Positions 47,515 through 60,805 of a stretch of 64,000 bases of DNA are shown one piece after another. The translations under genes were made by a program, and so were the position numbers. Source of the DNA: Edolisoma coerulescens. Taxonomy: Eukaryota; Chordata; Aves; Passeriformes; Campephagidae. Where the stretch lies: NCBI GenBank assembly GCA_013397115.1, contig VWZW01002639.1, forward strand, positions 1,498,994-1,562,993. Direction: 5' to 3'. Below the pieces are notes generated by a model that was not told where the DNA came from, made no database searches, and saw nothing but the letters and a program-made list of their open reading frames with translations. The stretch's first letter is position 1; each line of letters opens with the position of its first letter.

Positions 47515-48822
47515 TATTTTCTAAAGATAACTTGCAGGTGCAACACTTCCTGTGTTGTCTTAAGCTCATGAAGACTTCCAAAGCTCATTATTTTGAGCTA
47601 AGTAACTATCACACCTTCCCCAAAGGGTTAATGAAAGCACTGGAGTTTTCTGTAAGGGATGGAGCCACGAGAACGGACAGCTGAACTGGGACAGGCAGGT
47701 GTCTGATAACAGATAACACCCTCACTGTTTGCCAAGGCACACCTGAGCTCCCTACAGAGAGGTGAAGGAAGCAGTGACACAGGGAGTCACTCAGAAAGAC
47801 AGAACTTGGCTTAATGAGAAACCTTGACTCCACGTTTTATCAAAATAAGCCAGGTTATGGGCAGTAGGGCAGTTTAGTGTGGAATATGTGCTATTAATTA
47901 CACCTCAAATAAGCTCTGGGAACTTCCTACTAAAAAAAAAAAGTAATCACTACTTACCAGCAAGTTTATCAACAATTTAATCAAAATAAAAAGCAAGTTT
48001 GTAGGTTAAAAATGTGCTACATCAAACACTAAGGTTATATGCAGCACCTGAAGCATAAACTATTATTTATGCCCATATATGATACAATAAGAGCACACCT
48101 TTCACTCTGATGTACCATATCTATGTTCTTGACATTTTACACCTGCAAAGTAAAGGAGAAATGAAACAAACCTCTTTTCTCAAAGCCAGGACCTAAAGAG
48201 TCACCCCACTTGTTACACAGTTATTTAAATCAGAAGCAGAGTACTTGTATTTGATTTGGAAGTCCAGTGCCATTCTGATCAGGACCTCACCCTAAGCTGA
48301 TTTTAGAGCTCCCCTCTTGATGGATGTGCTTCTTTAGAGTATTGCCAGCACCCCAGCTGCTGTAGGGGAGTAATGATTTTATTTGGTTTTGGTCAGAAGC
48401 GAGATTTGTGTCTATGATTGCCCTGACTAGACAGAAGTAAATTAACCCATCACAGCACCCAGGAGTGCAAAACCAGCTTCTGTACAGCTGCTGATGGCTC
48501 ATGAAAACATCCCTTCTGCCTGCCCAGCCCTGCTGCTGTGCCCCTCTGAGGCCACCTTGGCTCCTGGGGTTGTCCCTGCAGCTCTGAGAGCACAGCCCTG
48601 CTCTGGTGCCTTGCACGTCAGAGCTGCAGCCACAGGCCCTGTTCTGAACTCAGTGCAAGCACCACTGCTCTGCCTTATTGTGGCTTTTAAGTTAAATTTG
48701 GATTGACCAGTAATTGCTGTTGCAAAGCAAGTCAGCTTCATACTCCACTGTCTCAAAACATTTTAAATCCTCCGTTTTGTGTGGCCGTGAGGATGCTGCA
48801 GGAACTGAGTCTGTGAGGTGAG

Positions 48823-48903
48823 AGAGAAGTTCTGACTCTGGAAGGAGGAATTTCTTTTAAAAAGAGAAGTTCTGACTCTGGAAGGAGGAATTTCTTTTAA
48901 AAA
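48823..48903. repeat. Perfect 40-bp tandem duplication
   Basis: A 40-bp unit beginning AGAGAAGTTCTGACTCTGGA occurs at 48823-48862 and again, with no mismatch, at 48863-48902, extending one more base. Complete identity suggests a recent event, or an assembly artefact. Confidence 0.95.
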
Positions 48904-50119
48904 CAGAGGCTCTGAAATTCCTACATTTCCGAAATCCCACCTGGTTAAACTGCTTCCTTTGCCTTAATCCCTGCAACTGATCAAAACTCCCTTTATCCTC
49001 AATTTTCATACAAGCTCTGACTCTGCCAAGGAACTGTCTTGGTTCTTTCTGCATAACTGAGGCCTTGGGTTGTTAATTTAAACATTTAAACATCATCTTC
49101 TCCAAAGGATTCCTCGAGTAAGGCTGCCTGTAATTCCCACTGATGGAACATACACACACATAGATGTAGGTGAAGACATAAATGCCAAAGGTACTGCTCA
49201 AACCAAACTCTCGACATAACTGAGGGATCATTTTCAAAAATGCTTCTGAGAACTCAAAAACAAAAAAAATCTGTCACATGAATTAAGTACAACCCTTGGC
49301 AAATATCCAAATTCTTCTATTTTCCACAAAATCATCCTGCTAGAACACGGCACCTCCTCGACAGTATCCCCTATGATTCTAATCTGACTTTATTCTACTA
49401 CATCGGCAATTTCTTATTAAAAACTACTCCTAAAGAGAACTCAGCAGTTGAATGAGATAAACATCTTTTTAACACAGAAATCCTTTTAGCAATTCTGGAT
49501 CTGTGCAAGAGCAGCAACATGAAAATGCCAGGGGATGCAACATCTCACTGAGACTTTCAGCTCAGACGCCAGATTGTGCTGCTTTTTCTTCCATGAGAAT
49601 CTATTAGGGACCAAGCTAAAGTCACTGGTTTATTGTGTAAATATCATGGCAATGGAGCTTTCAGTTGTTATCCCCTGGGATCAAATCTCAAGTGAGGGGA
49701 GGAAAAACTCCAAATTCCTTTGACCATTGCCAGAGATATCACAGAGCCTTTTCACACATTGATTTCTGGCGTTATTTACTTTACAATAGCAGAAATATCC
49801 CTTTGCATGTTCCAGAAATAAGAAAGCTGAAGGAGTCATCCATATGGGTGTAAGATAGGATATTGAACTAGATTCCCTGAAGCAGAAGTCACTGGCATAG
49901 AGGTAATATTTCAGAAGCTGGAATTGATTTCTAAGCCAGTCCTTGAGCATCCAGCATTCATGAGAGCTCATATTGGACGAAAACAAGTCGATACAAGAGG
50001 CATGGGAGATTTAAAAGGCTTTGAGGTACAGTAGGATAACAATGGATAATTTACACATGATGCTTAATAAGCAACTGCAGAAAAGCTTTTTCTTCTACCT
50101 ATGCCCAAGGTAATTTTTC

Positions 50120-50134
50120 TTTTTTTTTTTTTTT
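50120..50134. repeat. T15 homopolymer
   Basis: Fifteen T bases followed by AACAG. It resembles a splice acceptor but is not followed by a convincing coding exon. Confidence 0.8.
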
Positions 50135-50795
50135 AACAGTTACACAGTAAACTTTATAAGGTGATTTTGGCCAACCCGAGCCAGGCCAGTGGCTCTCACT
50201 CTGGGTTTGATGTGACAGGAGGTGTCCAAGGCCTTTTTATTACTTGCTGTGGTACTCAAGCCTGCCTCTGGTTCTGGTTCTCCCTCAGTAAATCTTGGTC
50301 AGCACCAATCTATTCCATTTTATCTCAGCCTTTCAGGATTTATATCCAAGGAAAAGAGCTGATTTTGGCCTTGCTCTGATCTGTCAAAATAATCAAAAGG
50401 CCCTTTCTCTCATAAAAATCTAATAGGACTTTTTTTAATAACTCCAGCTAATATTCAGCACACTTGAAATCAAATATCCAACCTTCCCTAAGAAAACCTT
50501 CCCTTTACCTCTTCAAGCAAGCCTATATACTAACAATGCCAAGTATTGTCAGGTTAAAATATGAGACAAATTAACCTTCATTAAGAAAATGCACCTGCAA
50601 CACAGCCTACCAACTGTGAAAAAGCAACTGTGCCCTAGATTTGCATTTGTATTGTCTTCACCCCTCATTAAACAGCCCTGCTGAATCTTGCTGAGCAGTC
50701 ACTGGCTGCTCTATGCTCAGCAAGAAGAATCTCTCTGGAATCATGGCAATTTTGCAAAATCAAATTATTAACTCAAAAATAAGCTAGCAGGTCTC

Positions 50796-50811
50796 TTTTT
50801 TTTTTTTTTTT
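50796..50811. repeat. T16 homopolymer
   Basis: Sixteen T bases in AT-rich intergenic sequence. Simple repeat only. Confidence 0.85.
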
Positions 50812-53800
50812 AAATCATCATTCTTTTCTCACACTCAAAGAAAAAAAAGCTTTATATAAGAAGTCTGATCAACTACAAGGAATATTTGGAGTAACATAAG
50901 TAACCTTTTTTTTGTTAAAGTTTATCTTTTGAGTCAGGAGAATCAAAAATACATAAAATACTAGATGAAAGCATGATTACAGCTTGACATAAGGGGCTGT
51001 AAAAGTAAACAGGTCACAAACTCCAAGTCCCCGTCCTGACAGAAATGTTTTCAGGCAGCTTTCAGAAAGACTGATACAGAAGTTTTTGTTAAATTAAACA
51101 TTGCCCTGTACAGAATTTATTTCCATCAGTTTCTAGGGGTATAAAGGTGCCAGTAATAAAAACGAGAGTGAAATAGGCCTGGCTCTGCTTCTTATTTAAG
51201 ATGCAGTAGCATAAAAGGATATTAAACCACTTATTTAAAAGGATATTTAAACAATTCCAGCTGCTAAAGCTGATACACACAACCAGGAGGGTTCTCACTA
51301 TAACCTCAGTCCAAACTCTGTGGCACATCCCTTGTGCCTCGTGAGGGACTGGCACCCACAGCAACCCTGCTGCAGCAATCACAGCCAAAATAACAGAGGT
51401 GATGCTCTCAGACACTTCCCAAGCCTTCAGATCAGATTTGTGCAGAGAGCACAACAGTATTTTTCATCTCAGAAAGAATCCTCAGTGCTGAAATAAAGCT
51501 TGTAGGTAACAAGAGCTCTGAAGTCACTGCAGAGTCAGATGATTATGTAAGAAATACAACACTGGGATGCTTAATTACATTGGCTTCGTTCCTGCAGCTG
51601 ACTCTGCCAGAGAGGGATTCAGTCACCTGAAAGGTCCAAGCCCCCTGCCAGGACACAGAATCACCCCTCCATCACTGAAACCCAGACCTTCCTCTGCCTT
51701 GCCTCGTCAAGGACATTCCTACAGAGGGGTACAGTGCGACTCGGGCAAAGCTTCCTCGACACCAGTGGGACTTTTATGTCCCACTCAAACACTTCAGAGT
51801 TTCTCCCTCCTCAGCTCTGTTTTCTAAAAACTCACATTAGGTACGAATTGGAGCAGAGGTTTGGTTGGGATCTCTCACTTAATAACCAAATTCATAACTG
51901 CTGGGCAAGTGCTTATCAAGAGCAGTCTTCCAGATCTCACTCTTCCAACGCCACAAGCCCAAAGTCACACCACAGCAATGTGGGGTTTAAAAACCTCTCA
52001 GTTCACAGATGCAAAGCAACATTTTCCTATTCATTGCAATCTTTACAGGAGAAGTGAAGCACCAAGTTCTCTTTGCTTCCCCACAGACAGCTTCACAGAG
52101 AGCTGGGAATTGCACGTTCCAGCACCCTCACACATCACTCACACAGCAGCAGAGGCTCCAGCACCTCAGGCACTGCCCCAGCCAGGTTTGCCAGGCAGTG
52201 ATTGCACAGAACAGCCTGGGAAATTCTCCACAGGCTTCTAAACCATTACAGTAATTCAAACAGGTGTTCAGTGGGGCATTTTATATTATTACAACTCCAA
52301 CTGGATGCAGAATATTACTTGCTCTGGTAATTCACAACCCAAGTGTAGCAATTATGTAATTTTAAAATAAGTGTGGGGGGAAAAGCAACTGTTCACACAC
52401 CAGTTCACTCTAGCTTCCAGCAAGCAGGTGTTTTCTTGGGTTTGGGGGGCTTTTAATATATAAGATGTTTCCACAAATCTACACCCTCTTCAGCCAATTC
52501 TTAAAAGCAAACAGTTTATTAGCTTGTTTATGTAACTATACCCAAGCAGTTTAAGTGCTCCAGGTGAAACTGAAATATTCAGAGCAGCAACTACATCCAA
52601 TTTGGATAACAGAATTCCATACAGGCCACAGGGCTACATAATTACACACAGAATCATCCTTTAAAAAGATCCCCATAAAAAAATCAACAATATGAAAATA
52701 TCCAGATGTCCAAAAAGATAAATATTAACACTGACCAAGGAACACCAGCAATTACCCAACATCCCCGTGGTGGGGGGGCTCTTAATAGAACTGTGCTCAG
52801 TTCTGAAATTCTGATAATTTACTGTAAATTCAGATTTGTGCACAAGCTTAAACTCATTGCTGTTTGGCAAAGTACTTACACATTAAGCAGACCTAGATGT
52901 GGTTTGTTATCCAAGTTGTCCTAACACATATTTAAGATCCTGGAATCTCATTCTCAACTTTGTCCAAATTCTGCTGAATTTCTTCAAGACTGAATTAAAA
53001 ATTTAATTCATCCCTACTTTGTCTTAGTGCTATTAAGGGGAAGAGCTACAGTGTACAAATCCTGCCCAAATGCCCAGTAATTCCATTCACTGAATGCTTT
53101 TCAAAACCAAGAAGATCCAGCACAATCTCCCTCTATATAGAAGAATCCAAATTATTATATTTATGAACCTTTGAGAAAACAGTCTGAATTTCATCAGAAA
53201 AGAACCATTGCAATTCTGGTTTTTAAATCCCAGCCCTTCCTCTGAAAGTCCCCATTTCCCCCTTCCAAAACACAGCATTTAGTCAGCAATTTAATTAATG
53301 TCAGGTGAAGCTGATAAAACAAAAGAAAATAACCCTTCAGTTAACAAAGGAAAAGAGACCCTTTGGGAGGTGAATGACATCATGACCCTGGTATCCTTTG
53401 TCTCTGGAGAGCTCAGCCAGACCATCCTGGTGCATCCAATCTTTGTTCCCCCTGCCAGCAGCACATTTGGCAATGCCATGGTGCCACCTGCCCGGGGAAG
53501 GCTCCTGTGCCCCCAAAGCCGAGGCCCTGGGGCAGAACTGGTTCCCATCACAAGGACGTGGGGGGAGGAAGTGTCTGGGAAATGGGGAAAATGCCTCCTG
53601 CCAAGCCTGCTCAGCTCACCTGCAACTTTCTGCAGCAAGAGTTCAAAGAGTGATTAAGAGGTTCCTTGATATTTTCCTCAATTTTTACCTCTCCTACTTC
53701 TCTTGCTCTCACTTTGCCGTTTTTAAGGAAACTCTGTCAAGTACAAAGCAGTCACAAGAGAGGCGTGTGGATTTTATAACTTGGAGGGGGAAATAACTCC

Positions 53801-56424
53801 CAGGACAAGATTTAAGAAACTCCAAACTCACTTTTTCTAGAGAGTTCGACTTCTCAAAGAGGCACCAAATCATCCAGCTGGTGTTGTTAATCCCATTAAC
53901 ATTGCAGTGGGATATGCCTGCTGGACATTAAAATAGTGAACCTGTTGCAGGATGTAGTCCTGCATCCAACTTACACTCTATTCATTTTTTCACATGCAGG
54001 GAAATAAATGCCATCCATTGTTTAGTTGGAAGAAACAAACACTTTCAGACTTCGGAATGGGTGAACTCCCACTGCATTTTCTCTAGACTTAAGTTATTGC
54101 TCTTTAAAAGGAAATTCAATACAAGCACAGATACCTAATTACTTGTGAATCAGTCCCATATAAATATTAGACTATAAATTAGACTGCTTGAAAGTAATTC
54201 CTCTGCTTCTTGGGGCCTACCGAAAAATAAATTATAATAAAATACCACTGTGCCACAGCATAAAAAGCCTTCATATTTTACCAGAGCTGAGATAATGAAA
54301 GATTCAGATGCTTTAAATTCTCCTCAAGATTCAAGATCTTGCGAAATCCATATATAGACCCACATGCAAACTCCTTTAATGCCCTGATAACAGTCCTGCT
54401 GCCTTCAGAGCATGATTTAAGCAAGTTCAGTACTCAAAGGCTCCTAGCAGAGCACAGATTCTCTCTCCCCAACTACTGTTATTTTCAGGTAGGTCCTAAC
54501 AAGTTCTAAACTGATCAAAACAGATCCAGGCCTTTGTTGTTTCAGATGTGCCGCTGCTGGAGCATCAGTGACAGATGGGACAGGCTGCAGCCCCCGAGCA
54601 GCCCTGGCCCTGCCGATCTCCGCAGGGAGATGGAGCTACAGACAGGCACAGGAGCAGCAGGAAGCTCAGGCACCCTTTGTTCCACAGGATGAACCTTCCT
54701 CTTGTGCTGGATCTGACCAGAACTGATGCTGGGCACCAGACCCTGCTCCAGAGACCAGGGGTTCCCTCTCACAACCCCCACCAAGGAAAAGAACACAATC
54801 ATTAATTGGGGTTTTCAGGCCGGCCACCTCTGCAGAACAGTAAAGGCTGATCAACAAACCTGCCTTGCTGACACGTGGATTTGCCCCAGTGAAGAGGAGC
54901 TGGAGCAAAGGTGCCACTGGAATTTGGCACAAGATTCCATGACAAAGAACCTGCTGCAGGCTCAGGTGAGTTCTGCAGTGCCAACAGCCAGAACCTGCTC
55001 TGTGCCTTTACCCTGCCACTGCCAGTGACACCCAAACAAAGAAAGGAACAGCTTACACTCCTTTTTAAGCACACAGACAAACTTTGTGTGTAATTCTCAC
55101 TTCACAGATACATCTCTGACATGTAGCTGAACCAAATGATGACCTGGCTCTGCTATTGCTGAATGTTTTCTACCCAGCCTGGGGCAGTGAGATGAGATTC
55201 TAACTAAAGCTCCTTCAGGAAGAGCTTCTACAGCACTCACAGCATCCAACTGGTAGAAAGATACAGGCCTGGTTACTACTGACCATGTAAATCCAGAATT
55301 CATCCTGAATTTCCCTGTAAGAACTGGGTAAGGGCAGACATTGAATCATCAGCACCCTGAGTTAGATTGTCACAAATCAATGTGCAGAATTATTCCCTCA
55401 TCATCCACACAGAGCTGAGCTCATCTCAAATGCAACTCCTTTGTCTACACAAGAACAAATCCTGGTCAAACTTCAAATAAAGATTCCTGTGAGGTCTTCC
55501 AAGCTCTCTCCATAAATGAATGTGAGCTGTGATCATCTTTATTTCATCCTGCCTGAAACTGCATATTTAAGTTCCACTGATGCTGAATTCAATCTAAGTG
55601 TCCTGTTAGAAGAACAAAAGGTTGAGAAGGCAGTTAAACACACCCCTTTATAGCTGCTCATCAAACCACTGCCAGTTGTTTTAATCACAGTTAATGATGT
55701 CTGAGATCAGGAGATATTTTTTATAATGTGCTGTCACCAGGATTAGAAGCGTAGCAGCAATTTTATGTTCTTGTTTAGGCTACAGGGAAAAACAACGTGC
55801 AAAGAAATTGTTTAAAATGGGAGTTTGCATAATGCCCAACAGCAGAGAAAAGCCCATCGCACAACAATATCCAAGAAAACTATTAACTTTGTCCATCTCA
55901 ATGAAAACCACCACTTCTAAATTAATTTTAATGTGTTCTGTACGAACAGCCCGGATGCCTCAATCCAATCATCTTGTTTTGGTATTATGGACATAGCAGC
56001 TAAAGTCAGGCACAGCAGCATCTGTGTGCCTGCAATCTGAATAAAACCAGTGTGTTAGAGGAGAGGCTTTAATGCATTTTAGTGCTTAATCTACATATCT
56101 TTTAAAAAAAAGTCTGATGCATGTGGGAATTCCTTCCTATTAAAAGCTAAATACTCCTCTCCCACCCTTTTTTTATTATTTTAAGATCCTTACACCAGGC
56201 TTTTTCAGAAAACTACTTTTATTTCCCCGGGTTGCCAATCAAGATTCCTGGGCAATGCTCACTTTCACTGTTACCCAGTGTCAGTCACAGCCTGTCACAT
56301 CACATTGAGAGGAAAATGCAAAGTGATTGGTGCAGCTGGATATAAATGTGGAGCAGAGGGTGCAGCTCCTCTGATTGTGCTGTGACAACTGAGCACATAT
56401 TTACTAATAACCCACCTTTCTTAA

Positions 56425-56440
56425 ATCATCATCATCATCA
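56425..56440 (+). repeat. (ATC)5 microsatellite
   Basis: Five perfect ATC units plus one base. A short trinucleotide microsatellite. Confidence 0.85.
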
Positions 56441-58912
56441 GCCTTGGCCTTATAGCAGCAACCCTGGGGCATATACAAGTACTCAGCCTGGCTGGTTCAT
56501 TATTATATTCAAATGTTATGAATTTTATTCGTATTTCCAGCAAAATCACTCATTAATGAGGGTAAGAACATGCAGGTATTTGCAGAATCAGGACAGTAGA
56601 CCGAACTGATTTTTTTAATTAAGTGTATGAACAGTGCAATGAAACCTCAATTAGGATCTCTAGAGGTTACAAGCATCCAAGCAATAAAGCCACAGTGGTG
56701 TTGTCACTTGCCATGTGCAGTTGGCACATTAGATCCCAGCACACCAGTTAATTTTGATTTACAAGAACACACATGCTCACTGTTGGGAAGGGTCCTGAGC
56801 TGCTCTCACTCAATGAATGTTGGTCTGTGCACTCCACAGACTGAAAATATCCAAATCAAATTCCAAGGGAATGACCACAGTTGCATTTTTGTCTGTCTCC
56901 CCCCACCTCCTCCCACGCCCCGTTCACCAGAAGTTAACAAAGCTCTGTCTCTGGAGTTGGCCTCTACTGCTCAAACCTGAAATACAACCAGGCACAGTTT
57001 GTGATAAATCCTAAACAAACACAACCAATTCTTGCTGAAGTTACAAACCTCACAGGCAAGACAATCCTCTGGTTTATGAATTTTTGAGTAAACTATGGTC
57101 AGTTATCAAAGAAATCTTGATTAAAGCTGAAATTCCAGTGCTAGGTAAGATTCAAGTGCTTTGAGTGCACAGAACTAAGGCAGAAGCCACCTTTTTGACC
57201 CAGAAATTTCCACCAAATTTTAATTCATACAAAAACCTTAAACCCAAAAACATGAAAATCTAGATCTGTCTCACTGGGAGCAGTGATCAAGCAAACATCT
57301 GAGGACCTGCTTCCACAAAGCCCCATTAACCAGATTAGAGCAGAAAATAACAGACCCTCGCCGGGTAAATTGCTGCTGACAGTTGGAGCTTTTCCAATGA
57401 AAATGTCTTATAAGCAATAGGGACATCTCCAGCGAGGAGGATATTGGAAATCCTGCTCTGAAACAGCTGCTATTTCTCATGTTATCACCCCCCTGGGAGC
57501 TGATGTCCTTGCACAAAACAGGTTTTGCAGGAGGAAGCCGCGAGCTGGGGCTGGAGCACTCGGAGCTGCTCCAAGTGCCAACAATCCCATCTCAGATGTG
57601 CCCCACTTGGCTTCCCCCTAAAGAAACCCCTGCCAGCAGGGCTTGGGCAGGACCCTGCCCACGGCCTGGCACCAAATACTCTGTCATGATTTATGAGGAG
57701 CCCGTAAAGGGAAGAGTTCCTCTATCCCAGCCCTCGCTGCTGCTTTTGTGGAATCTGGGTAACAGCACCAGTCAGAGCAGCCTTTGGGGAGCTGACAGGA
57801 TTTTATCCTTCCTCAGGAAGCAATCCCCACGAATGCTGGCATGTTCTCACCTCCACCATCCTGTCAGCTTTCAGACTGAAGTAGGGAGTTCCTTTGGCTG
57901 CCTGCATGTTTTACATTTTGTCCTTTCTGTGACTGAGCTGATTTTCCCCTACTTTCCTGGGTTAGTGGCCTAGGAAACTGTGTATTTAGCTTTTCCTATT
58001 GTGGAGGCACAATAGCATGGAAGTCTCAACCCTGCTTCCCTCTCACCCACAGCTTAAACACAATTAACTTTTCATTTGATGCATTCTTCCTGTCTGCACT
58101 CATAATGCTCCCCCAGGAAATGAGAGCCAATAAGTCCTACCCAGGAGTAGGAGAGCAGGGTACTGACCAAATATTGTATAATGCTGTGTTATAGGCCTGT
58201 GGGAAAAAAGTTAATTAAAGACCACTGATATCCTTTGGGAAAATGTTTAATATATTAGCTCTTGCAGCACAGCCATGCAATGCAAACAACTCCTCCTCTT
58301 TGGAAAATGTGAATATATCACACATTTGGGAAAAAAAGCAGCAAAATCCAGTGGTGTTTTTATTGGTCATTGGCCACAAATAAGTCTAATAAGATACACA
58401 AAGAACACACTTATAGAATATTAACTTCAACAAACATAATCTCTGCTGTGTCCTATACATCACCTTCCTGAATGGGGAAACACCTCTGTATAATTCAGGT
58501 GCTGCCATAATTTTTTTTTCAACAGTGATAGCAATTAATAAACATTTCCACATGGTTCCTTGGGCTTGGTGAGCACAAAGCAAAACTCAAAGACAAATCC
58601 AGGCTTCCAAATGCTCTGGGATTAGGAGTAAGTATGAATAATTTGTATCCAAAAGCTAGAGTTGAGAGTGTCTCTCTCCCTAAGCCTCCCCAAAGGGATG
58701 TACAACACTAATATACTGCAAGGTATTAATTTGGAAAGCCAAAAACTAAATGCTCCAATAGTCACACATTTTATGCAGTAGAAAAGTGCAGGTTTATTGA
58801 ATAGCTCTGTCATTAGCATACATTTCCAGAGGCACAAACCCAGTCTCTGAGGTCATATTTAGCAAGCCCCATGGCTACGTTTCCTTTTACTGCTGTTATT
58901 AACCCCACCGGA

Positions 58913-58980
58913 GCAGGTGCCACATTTCAGCACCTGCAACAGGTTCACACAATTGTTAGCACTCGCATTTGAATGCAAAT
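58913..58980. promoter_or_regulatory. Inverted E-box pair plus POU-dimer-like site (putative enhancer)
   Basis: GCAGGTG (58913-58919) and CACCTGC (58931-58937) are perfect inverted E-boxes of the ZEB/SNAI/E-protein type. Thirty bases on, ATTTGAATGCAAAT (58967-58980) contains a consensus octamer ATGCAAAT. It resembles the palindromic POU-dimer element (PORE), with a spacer one base shorter. The motifs are seen; enhancer activity is inferred. Confidence 0.3.
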
Positions 58981-60718
58981 AGGATGTTTGCTTGAAAACA
59001 AGTGCATTTTTTCTGCATCAGGCTCCAAAGAAAGCCCAGCTGCACAAATCACAATCCCAGCTTCCCCTGCCTTTGATGAGGCACAGGGACCCTGGCAGAT
59101 TCCCTGGATGTCCCACTCCCATCAGCAGGAAGAGCTCAGAACCTCTCTGAGCTGATGGATCACACAAGAGGGAGTCCCTGAGCTTGCAGGCTGTTTGACT
59201 GCCAGCATGTTTGATAACCAGAGAGAAATGACTTAGCCAGACCACAAAACAGGGATGACAGGATTTCTAGTGGGACCTCGGGCTCTGCCTGGTGGGAGGG
59301 AGTCCCTTGCTTCCTGCACAGTCCCAGAGCACCCACGGCAGCTGCTGTTCCAGCGAGCAGCGATGTGTCTGACACACAGGTGCCAGCCAGAGGGAAAAGT
59401 CTGCACAGCCCAAAGCTGGCAGGGCAGCCCTTACCTGCAGGGCTGGGATCTACAGCTGCAGGCATCTGCCTTCCAGCCCTGGGGAGGGCACACAGCTCAC
59501 GAGCAGCTCACAGGGTCTGCATTTCACCTTGCACTTTGAAATTCAGGCAGAAACATCGATCTGGAAGCAGAGGCCCAAAGCTGCGTGTGCAGTGTCAGTG
59601 CAGAGCAAACACAGATGGACAATGGCTGCATGCACCCCGTGGAACCACAGGCCTTTGTTTTGTTTACACTCCCATTTTAAGTTTGTATGTGACATGCAGC
59701 TTGCTCTTATTTAAATAGGACACTGGCACTGAGTCTTGCCATAAAAATTGAGCTACATGAACAGTTTCCCCTCAATCCACCCACACCCACACTGGTTTTC
59801 ACCAATGGATCTCAGAGCACTTCATTCTAGAGGGGGGAGGAAGGATGACCTGGCCCATCAGGTACTGCCAAAGCTGTCACCTGCCTAAATCATGTCAGAG
59901 CTGTATCCTGTAGGTACCACTGCCAGCTCCAACAAAGACACAGCCCCCTGAATGGGATACTTATGGCACTACCAGCACCAATAGCTGGATCTGCTCAAAG
60001 GAATGTCCTCCTTGCTACTTCTTTTGGGACATTCTGTTTAAAAAAAGAAACCTACCCACACACAAACTCATTATAATCACACACATGTTCTTTTTCTGGT
60101 TCTTAAAAAGCACATCTGCAACAAGGCCACCCACAAACTGAAATAAGAGTCATTTGTCTAGCAGGGCTTCCTGGTGGAATACACAACAAGAAAGACACAG
60201 CCTCTGTGCTAAAAATAAGTGTGTACATTCACCATGCTTCTCGTTTTGACTTTAAGCTTTAACTACAAGGTCCTGCCTGAATAGAGTTACTGTGTCTGTG
60301 ATTTATCAGGCAGCATATTGCTATTTACTTTTGTAATTACAAACACCTTCTTCCAACACTCAAATAATTGTTTCCACAAAAATAACCTCACATGAAAGGA
60401 GTAATAAGCACAAAATGATGTTTCATTAGGACCATTAACGATTTTTTATTAGCAGTTCCATCAGATTTAAGTGGCATCTTTAGTCTGTGCATGTGCATAT
60501 GTATAATCTGTGTCAGATTTGTCAGCTTTTGATGGATGTTTTCACTCTCACTGCTATTATTACTCTTATATAGTAATAGTGGCAACAGGGACCTAGTTTA
60601 TTAAACCTTATGTTGCATCTGCCACAATGCCCTGGGGCTGGAGTGCAGTCATCTATTCCAAGCACCATTCCTTGCAATTACACTTGATTGTTAACTGTAT
60701 ATGTCCAGGACCACTTAC

Positions 60719-60805
60719 ATTTGAGTGCTGCAGTCCTGAGGTTTCCTCCTGATGGGCCGTGCTCGAGCTCCCGGACAGTTAATGGGATTATCCAGATCAT
60801 TAGAA
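60719..60805 (-). CDS. Unassigned 29-codon internal exon candidate
   Basis: On the minus strand, a pyrimidine-rich tract and GTGTTTCAG precede 87 bp that end at a perfect donor GTAAGT. One frame is open throughout, starting and ending inside codons (1 base, then 28 codons, then 2 bases), so it would be a frame-neutral cassette. It reads SNDLDNPINCPGARARPIRR then KPQDCSTQ. Three CpGs within about 20 bp (CCGGGAGCTCGAGCACGG) are unusual for this intergenic region and suggest selection. I do not recognise the protein. PPP4R2 is expected on this strand nearby in human synteny, and there is faint resemblance to its NGPGTPRPLNRP segment, but too weak to assign. A non-coding RNA exon is the main alternative. 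Confidence 0.4.

Larger units (their letters stand above)
26741..60718. other. Gene-poor flank downstream of PDZRN3
   Basis: About 34 kb follow without a recognisable protein-coding exon on either strand. Only CR1 fragments, short tandem repeats, homopolymer runs and unique sequence were seen. Human synteny places PPP4R2 convergent with PDZRN3 beyond this flank, but none of its conserved N-terminal or acidic C-terminal coding sequence was found. Several blocks look unusually CpG-containing or motif-rich for intergenic DNA (for example 31960-32270 and 58880-58990) and may be distal enhancers; this is inference. Lone open frames up to about 200 codons occur in GC-richer parts and look like chance. 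Confidence 0.6.

Noticed and set aside
50135..50400. Exon after the poly-T/AACAG acceptor-like site at 50120-50139.
   Set aside because: No recognisable peptide, and no strong donor in a sensible position; the T tract is better explained as a simple repeat.
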